A model generated the notes under the pieces. The model searched no databases. It was not told where the DNA came from and saw nothing but the letters and a program-made list of their open reading frames with translations. A program made the translations under genes and the position numbers. This document shows positions 23,792-28,449 of a stretch of 28,449 nt of DNA, piece after piece; within the stretch, counting starts at the first letter, position 1; every line of letters starts with the position of its first letter. Location of the stretch: NCBI GenBank assembly GCA_002477945.1, contig DLLF01000019.1, positions 48,900 to 77,348 on the forward strand. The letters are read 5' to 3'. The DNA is from Bacteroidales bacterium UBA7569. GTDB taxonomy: Bacteria; Bacteroidota; Bacteroidia; Bacteroidales; Paludibacteraceae.

Positions 23792-24856
23792 ATGAAAAGA
23801 ACTACTCTGCTGATGTTGGCGGCGATGTTGTTCGCCTCCATTGCTTATGCCAAGACTCCGAAAAAGGCAAACACTACGGCTGACTACCGTGTCAGTTGCA
23901 TTGCATTCTATAATCTGGAAAACCTGTTCGATACAATCAACGATCCTCTTGTCAACGATGAGGAATATCTTCCAGAGGGAGGTATGCATTGGACGGGGCT
24001 CAAATACACCAACAAAGTGAAGAATATGGCGTATGCGCTTTCCGAGATTGGAAAAGACGTTGATCCGCGCGGAGCAGCAGTGATAGGCGTCAGCGAAATC
24101 GAGAATCGTGGCGTGATGGAAGATATTGCCGCTCAGCCTGTTTGGGGCGACCGCAAAATGGAAATCGTGCATTACGATAGCCCCGATAGGCGTGGCGTTG
24201 ATGTCGGATTGTTCTACAATCCCGACCTCTTTATGGTCACAAACACGGCATCTCATCGTCTCTATATGGAAGATAACCCCGATTTCCGTACGCGCGATCA
24301 ACTGGTCGTATCGGGATATCTGAAAGAAATGGGGGAGAAAATACACGTCATCGTCAACCACTGGCCCAGTCGCTATGGCGGCGAAGTCGCATCCCGTCCG
24401 AAACGTGCTGCCGCTGCTGCGCTCACAAAACACATAGTTGATTCTATCTATCAGCGCGAACCCAAGGCAAAGATAATCATCATGGGAGACCTTAACGATG
24501 ACCCTTACAATATCCCGTGCTCTGAAATACTCGGAGCGAAGCGCACACGGGAAGAAGTCGGTACGCAGGGACTCTATAACACAATGTGGCAACTGCTCGA
24601 CCGCGGCATTGGAACACTCTATTATAACGGGTCATGGAACCTTTTCGACCAGATTATCATTTCCGAACCGCTCTTGAATGCCGACCCTGCCAAAGAATTG
24701 TCCTACTACAAACCTCAAGTATTCAATAAACCGTTCCTCACCATACAGGAAGGGAAAGACAAAGGTGCACCCAAACGTACTCACAAGGCCGGCGTATGGT
24801 TGAACGGATATTCAGACCACTATCCCACAATGATATACCTCATCAAACGACGCTGA
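23792..24856 (+). CDS. secreted endonuclease/exonuclease/phosphatase-family protein
   Basis: This 354-aa protein has a clear signal peptide (MKRTTLLMLAAMLFASIAYA). The metal-dependent EEP fold is complete: YNLENLFD (40-47), metal-binding Glu in VSEIEN (Glu102), YDSPDRRGVDVGLFY (128-142), NHWPSR (189-194), GDLNDDP (232-238, with catalytic Asp and Asn) and the final SDHYP (341-345, Asp-His pair). Members of this Bacteroidota group are annotated as endonucleases, and the YNLENLFD plus SPDRRGVDV pattern supports a phosphodiesterase on nucleic acid or a small phosphoester. Export suggests periplasmic or outside nutrient phosphate or DNA degradation, which is inference. The DUF4290 gene follows 39 bp later in the same direction. 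Confidence 0.9.
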   Translation: MKRTTLLMLAAMLFASIAYAKTPKKANTTADYRVSCIAFYNLENLFDTINDPLVNDEEYLPEGGMHWTGLKYTNKVKNMAYALSEIGKDVDPRGAAVIGVSEIENRGVMEDIAAQPVWGDRKMEIVHYDSPDRRGVDVGLFYNPDLFMVTNTASHRLYMEDNPDFRTRDQLVVSGYLKEMGEKIHVIVNHWPSRYGGEVASRPKRAAAAALTKHIVDSIYQREPKAKIIIMGDLNDDPYNIPCSEILGAKRTREEVGTQGLYNTMWQLLDRGIGTLYYNGSWNLFDQIIISEPLLNADPAKELSYYKPQVFNKPFLTIQEGKDKGAPKRTHKAGVWLNGYSDHYPTMIYLIKRR

Positions 24857-24895
24857 TTCGTGCCGCTGGGAAGTGACCAATTATAACTCTTGTTT

Positions 24896-25543
24896 ATGAC
24901 AACTTTGCAACAAGCAACATCCGAAGAAACAACATCGCGTCTCATAATGCCCGAATACGGGCGGAATGTGCAACGCATGGTTGAGTACGCGCTCACCATC
25001 GAGGACAAAGAAGAACGGACCCGCTGCGTAAAAGCGATAATGCAAACAATGGCGAACCTCTTTCCATATTTGCGCAACGAAGAGTCCAAACACAAAATGT
25101 ACGACCATCTGGCAATGATGTCCGACTTCCGTTTGGACATCGATTCGCCTTATGCGAAACCTGAACGGGACAGTATGAAGTATGTCCCCGAACGTTTGCC
25201 ATATAATACGGGCAAGACGGTGGTAAGCCGTTACTATGGCCGCGTGCTGGAAGAAATGATCCGGCAGGCTGCGGAGGAAACCGATGAGGCTGCTCGGCGG
25301 CAACTCATCCTCTTCATTGCCTCCCGTATGCGCTACAACTATTTCCTATGGAATAAAGATGTGGTGGATAGTACGCATATCAAGGCGGATATACATCGGC
25401 TGTCGCAGGGGAAATTGGATTGCGATTTTCCCGAATTCGATCGCCTCTTCGCTCGTCCCGTCATGCAACGACCCCAACCTAAAAACAATCACAACGGAAG
25501 TTGGCCGCAAAAACGTAATAAAGGTGTCGTGCGGCAGAAATAA
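24896..25543 (+). CDS. DUF4290 family protein
   Basis: This 215-aa protein is of unknown function and found widely in Bacteroidota. The ATG at 24896 is preferred over a TTG two codons earlier. The family opening LIMPEYGRNVQRMVEYAL (about 16-33) is followed by helix-rich sequence (CVKAIMQTMANLFPYLRN, KMYDHLAMMSDF), YYGRVLEEMIRQA and LILFIASRMRYNYFLWNKD. A basic, Gln/Asn-rich tail (about 190-215) is probably disordered. There is no signal peptide, so it is cytosolic. In several Bacteroides genomes this family sits by murA; murA is not seen here. It is cotranscribed with the nuclease-family gene or read from it. Confidence 0.86.
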   Translation: MTTLQQATSEETTSRLIMPEYGRNVQRMVEYALTIEDKEERTRCVKAIMQTMANLFPYLRNEESKHKMYDHLAMMSDFRLDIDSPYAKPERDSMKYVPERLPYNTGKTVVSRYYGRVLEEMIRQAAEETDEAARRQLILFIASRMRYNYFLWNKDVVDSTHIKADIHRLSQGKLDCDFPEFDRLFARPVMQRPQPKNNHNGSWPQKRNKGVVRQK

Positions 25544-25586
25544 CCGATGCTTCCGTTCAGTATAAAGTGAATGGTTCGATAAAAAA

Positions 25587-25626
25587 GAAGAGAGGGACTT
25601 GCCTGCGCAAGCCCCTCTCTTCTTTT
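25587..25626. terminator. bidirectional terminator between the DUF4290 gene and fusA2
   Basis: A 16-bp stem (25587-25602 with 25607-25622, one A-C mismatch) has a CTGC loop. It is flanked by an A run (25581-25586) and a T run (25623-25626), so it works on both strands. It serves two convergent genes. Confidence 0.85.
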
Positions 25627-25640
25627 CCTGAGTACTGCGG

Positions 25641-27800
25641 CTATTCTTCCTCTTTCTGACTCTCGCTGTACTCCTTTAGCAACTTCTCTTGTACATCCGT
25701 CGGAACCAACTGGTAACTGTTGAACTTCATCGCGAAACTTGCTCTGCCGCCGGTCAGCGATGAGAGTGTCGTCGAATAGTTGGAAAGTTCTTTCAAGGGC
25801 ACCTGAGCCGTAAGGTGTTCGAACCCCTTCTCCGAGTGCATACCCATAATCATGCCGCGCCGACCCTGCAAATCGCTCATCACATCGCCCATCTTGTCCG
25901 ATGGAACAAATATGTCCACATCATAAATAGGCTCCAAGATCTTCGGACCTGCGTTGCGGAACGCTTCTGCAAAGGCGTTTCTGCCGGCAAGGCGGAACGA
26001 AATCTCGTTGCTGTCAACGGGGTGCATCTTTCCGTCATAAACGATTACACGGACATCACGGGCGTACGAACCGGTCAACGGACCTTGCTCGATTCGGTCC
26101 ATGATTCCCTTCAGGATCGCAGGGATAAATCGGGCATCAATGGCGCCGCCCACAATGGAGTTCACCAACTGCAACTTGCCGCCCCATTCCAGAGGTATCT
26201 CTTGCGTGTCGCGGACGCTGATCCGGTATTCTTGACCTCCGAACTTGTACACATCCTTTACGGGTACACCCTCTTCATAAGGCTCCACAATCAAGTGTAC
26301 CTCGCCGAACTGACCCGAACCGCCCGATTGTTTCTTGTGGCGGTAGTCTGCACGTGCCGATTTGGTGATGGTCTCCCTGTAGGGTATCTTCGGTTCGTCA
26401 TACTCTATCATCATCTTGTCATTGTTCTCCAACCGCCATTTCAGGGTACGCAAATGAAACTCCCCTTGTCCGTGTACGATGGTCTGACGAAGTTCCTTCG
26501 ACTGTTCTATCACCCAAGTCGGGTCTTCCTCATGCATACGGGTGAGGAGTGCCGATAGTTTCTCTGCATCGCTCTCCGTGACAGGACGGATGGCACGGCG
26601 ATATTTCGGATCCGGATATTTGATGCTCCCGAAGTGGAAGTCGCAGTCTTTGGAGTTGAGGGTGTTGCCCGTGCGGGAATCTTTCAGTTTCACGGTCGCC
26701 GCTATGTCACCGGCACAGACCTCGTCTATGGTGGCGCGCATCGAACCGGCTACGGTGTACAATTGCGAGATACGCTCCTTCGAACCGCGGTCTATGTTCT
26801 GCAAGTCATCGGCAGGGTGTACCGTACCTGACATCACCTTGAAATAGTTCACTTCACCGATATGGGGTTCCACCGAAGTCTTGAAGATGAAGAGTGAGGT
26901 CTGTGCTTTCGGGTCGCATACCACTTCTCTTCCGTCCAAGGTCATGGGGGCAGGTGCTTCCGAAACGCTCGGTGCGATGCTGCCTACAAACTCCATGAAT
27001 TTTCTCACACCCATGTCTTTCAGTCCGCTGGCGCATAGCACGGGGTACATGCTGCGCTCGGCAAACACTTTGCGCAAACCGTCGCGGGTCTCCTCTTCCG
27101 ATAGCGAGTCGCTTTCAAAGAACTTCTCCATCAGTGTCTCATCGGCTTCGGCGGCCATCTCGAACAAGGTGGCGCGCAGTCCGGCTACTTTCTCCTCTTC
27201 CGATGCAGGGATAGGAAGCAACTCCGGCTCGCCGCCTTCCGGTTTCCATTGGTACATCTTCATCGCCAGCACGTCCACCACAGCATTGAATCCTGCACCT
27301 ACCGACATCGGATATTGTATCACAACCACCTTGTTGCCGAACGATTCGCGCAGTTGTTCCAATGCCTGCTCGTAGTTGGCGTTCTCATGATCCAACTTGT
27401 TGATAACGAAGGCAACGGGCTTCTTGTATTTTTCTGTATAGCGGAAGTGATTCTGAGTCCCTACTTCCACTCCCTCGTTCGCTGCCAACACAATCACGGC
27501 GGTGTCTGTTACGTTCAGTGAAGTCACTACGCCGCCTATGAAGTCGTCCGAACCAGGGCAGTCTATGATGTTCAGTTTCTTCCCTGCAAATTCGATGTTG
27601 CATACCGTGGAAAAAACGGAATAACCGTATTCTTTCTCTACGGGGAAATAATCACATACGGTGTTCTGCGCATCAATGCTGCCTCTGCGTTTGATTACAC
27701 CACTCTCAAAGAGCATCGCCTCCATGAGAGTGGTTTTCCCGGAGCCGCTGCCACCCATCAGAGAGATGTTCTTAATCTCGTTTGCTTGATAAGTCTTCAT
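25641..27800 (-). CDS. fusA2: EF-G2-type elongation factor G paralogue lacking the catalytic histidine
   Basis: This 719-aa protein has the five-domain layout of EF-G. The P-loop is GGSGSGKT (16-23) instead of the AHIDAGKT type. Switch I carries EKEYGYSV (55-62) where EF-G has E(R/K)ERGITI. G3 reads DCPGSDDF (80-87), so the His that activates the attacking water in DTPGHVDF is Ser84. G4 is NKLD (134-137). Domains III-V are well kept (HGQGEFHLRTLKWRLE, GGSGQFGEVHLIVEP, EPIYDVDIFVPSDKMGDVMSDLQGRRG). This matches the Bacteroides EF-G2 family, reported to support translation without GTP hydrolysis and to matter for gut colonisation. It is a single gene with its own promoter and a leader of about 110 nt, away from rpsL, rpsG and the true fusA, which are not in the window. 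Confidence 0.93.
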   Translation of the reverse strand: MKTYQANEIKNISLMGGSGSGKTTLMEAMLFESGVIKRRGSIDAQNTVCDYFPVEKEYGYSVFSTVCNIEFAGKKLNIIDCPGSDDFIGGVVTSLNVTDTAVIVLAANEGVEVGTQNHFRYTEKYKKPVAFVINKLDHENANYEQALEQLRESFGNKVVVIQYPMSVGAGFNAVVDVLAMKMYQWKPEGGEPELLPIPASEEEKVAGLRATLFEMAAEADETLMEKFFESDSLSEEETRDGLRKVFAERSMYPVLCASGLKDMGVRKFMEFVGSIAPSVSEAPAPMTLDGREVVCDPKAQTSLFIFKTSVEPHIGEVNYFKVMSGTVHPADDLQNIDRGSKERISQLYTVAGSMRATIDEVCAGDIAATVKLKDSRTGNTLNSKDCDFHFGSIKYPDPKYRRAIRPVTESDAEKLSALLTRMHEEDPTWVIEQSKELRQTIVHGQGEFHLRTLKWRLENNDKMMIEYDEPKIPYRETITKSARADYRHKKQSGGSGQFGEVHLIVEPYEEGVPVKDVYKFGGQEYRISVRDTQEIPLEWGGKLQLVNSIVGGAIDARFIPAILKGIMDRIEQGPLTGSYARDVRVIVYDGKMHPVDSNEISFRLAGRNAFAEAFRNAGPKILEPIYDVDIFVPSDKMGDVMSDLQGRRGMIMGMHSEKGFEHLTAQVPLKELSNYSTTLSSLTGGRASFAMKFNSYQLVPTDVQEKLLKEYSESQKEEE

Positions 27801-27832
27801 AAGTATTTGTTTTAAGTTGTTATGTATATTTA

Positions 27833-27848
27833 TAAGGTATATACCTTA
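27833..27848. promoter_or_regulatory. 16-bp perfect palindrome in the fusA2 leader
   Basis: TAAGGTATATACCTTA lies 33-48 bp upstream of the fusA2 start and inside its predicted 5' leader. As RNA it can only form a short stem; as DNA it is a plausible repressor site. Role unknown. Confidence 0.5.
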
Positions 27849-27918
27849 AATGTTTCCCGTCTTCTTGGCACCACGCTCTATCTGTCATAGCAGGCGATCG
27901 GAACGACCAAAATGAGCC

Positions 27919-27949
27919 GCAAGGTACGATTTTATTTTGTAAATATCAA
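27919..27949 (-). promoter_or_regulatory. fusA2 promoter
   Basis: On the minus strand TTG (27947-27949), 20-bp spacer, TACCTTGC (27919-27926), a near match to TAnnTTTG. Upstream of the -33 element lies TGTT-TTAC-AACA (27962-27973), a dyad centred about 55 bp before the predicted transcription start. A CRP-family activator could bind there. Confidence 0.6.
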
Positions 27950-28154
27950 GATGCTGAAATATGTTTTACAACATGTTTTTCCCCGTTTCGTCCCTCTCGG
28001 TTGCTATCTCTTGTAAACTTTGTATATTGTTTGCTCCTGCATAATATGTCTCTTGCATTATCTTAGTCCTTCCTGTCGCGGGGACTCCAAAAACAGAATA
28101 GAGTGTAGTAGGGTGCTTTTGGATGGGTGGGGGAGGGTATCTCTTGTTTCCTAC

Positions 28155-28365
28155 GACCCCTCAAGCCGACCTCATCGACCCCTCATCGGGAGATGAACTT
28201 ATTAGTCTCATTCTGCTAATTCGTCCAATCCGTCTTATGGATTCAATCCGCCCAATCTGATAGAATGTCCCGAACAACTCGAACGTCTATAACAAAATCT
28301 CTCTTGGCAACCCTGGAAACCAACTCCGCAGACCATCGAATTTGTTCCTCCCTGCATTGTATCGG
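28155..28365 (-). repeat. dispersed repeat copy B, inverted relative to copy A
   Basis: On the minus strand, ACAATGCAGGGAGGAAC (28344-28360) and ACGTTCGAGTTGTTCG (28271-28286) match the head motifs of the 2201-2455 copy in the same order and with similar spacing. They are followed by a loose run of GGATTGGACGAATTAG-type units (28197-28262) and then by GAGGGGTC units (28155-28187 on the plus strand as GACCCCTC). No gene is visible between 27950 and the window end. Confidence 0.65.
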
Positions 28366-28399
28366 CTCTAATGGCTCTTTCATGGCTGTTGATGGAGCA

Positions 28400-28432
28400 A
28401 ATTAACGGTCAATTACACGGCAATTAGCGGAG
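28400..28432. repeat. three-unit 11-bp tandem repeat
   Basis: AATTAACGGTC, AATTACACGGC, AATTAGCGGAG in direct succession with an exact 11-bp period. It is noncoding as far as I can see and may continue past the window. Confidence 0.6.
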
Positions 28433-28449
28433 AACAAAGTGGTAGTAGG

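Noticed and set aside
28010..28050. possible plus-strand promoter near the window end
   Set aside because: TAAACTTTG and TATTGTTTG are one base off in spacing from TAnnTTTG, and no gene follows inside the window.

Overview
The window looks like a chromosomal segment of a Bacteroidales bacterium (phylum Bacteroidota). Four things point there. Genes are preceded by the phylum's promoter pattern (TTG, about 20 bp, TAnnTTTG). The hpf / tRNA-Thr-Tyr-Gly-Thr / tuf / tRNA-Trp / secE-nusG-rplKAJL-rpoBC order and the RpoB and RpoC lengths (1270 and 1427 aa) fit the order. An EF-G2-type paralogue and a DUF4290 protein are present. A C25 (gingipain-type) protease with a type IX secretion tail suggests a lineage that has T9SS rather than Bacteroides itself. 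That last step is inference, and I do not name a genus.

Layout. Bases 1-648 hold no intact gene: two short 11-bp-period repeats, a badly decayed IS3-family transposase fragment on the minus strand, and a promoter. A secreted three-repeat protein follows (649-2082) with a good terminator. A 460-bp gap (2083-2541) carries 16-bp and 9-bp tandem repeats. Next come two tandem deoxynucleoside kinases, a XerC-type recombinase and hpf, apparently from one promoter at about 2480.

The core (5158-18674) is one long translation/transcription cluster. A strong promoter precedes tRNA-Thr(TGT), tRNA-Tyr, tRNA-Gly, tRNA-Thr(GGT) and tuf; then come tRNA-Trp, secE, nusG, rplK, rplA, rplJ, rplL, rpoB and rpoC. 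Hairpins lie between tuf and tRNA-Trp, between rplJ and rplL, and between rplL and rpoB (an attenuator-like terminator). A 19-bp-stem hairpin ends the operon.

Downstream is accessory material. A C25-type protease is split by a one-base shift in a T run and is followed 6 bp later by a lipoprotein. Then comes a 700-bp gap with repeats and nested hairpins, a DUF3298/RsiV-like lipoprotein, and ssb on the minus strand. ssb is divergent from an endonuclease/exonuclease/phosphatase-family secreted protein and a DUF4290 protein. The minus-strand EF-G2 paralogue lacks the catalytic histidine. The last 650 bp hold its promoter and leader plus more repeats, including an inverted, diverged copy of the repeat unit at 2200-2455.

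I do not see a wholly new multi-gene system. The best leads are the repeat family shared by the long gaps, the nested-hairpin element at 21796-21967, the diverged kinase pair, the frameshifted protease with its partner lipoprotein, the interleaved ssb promoters, and the EF-G2 regulatory region.
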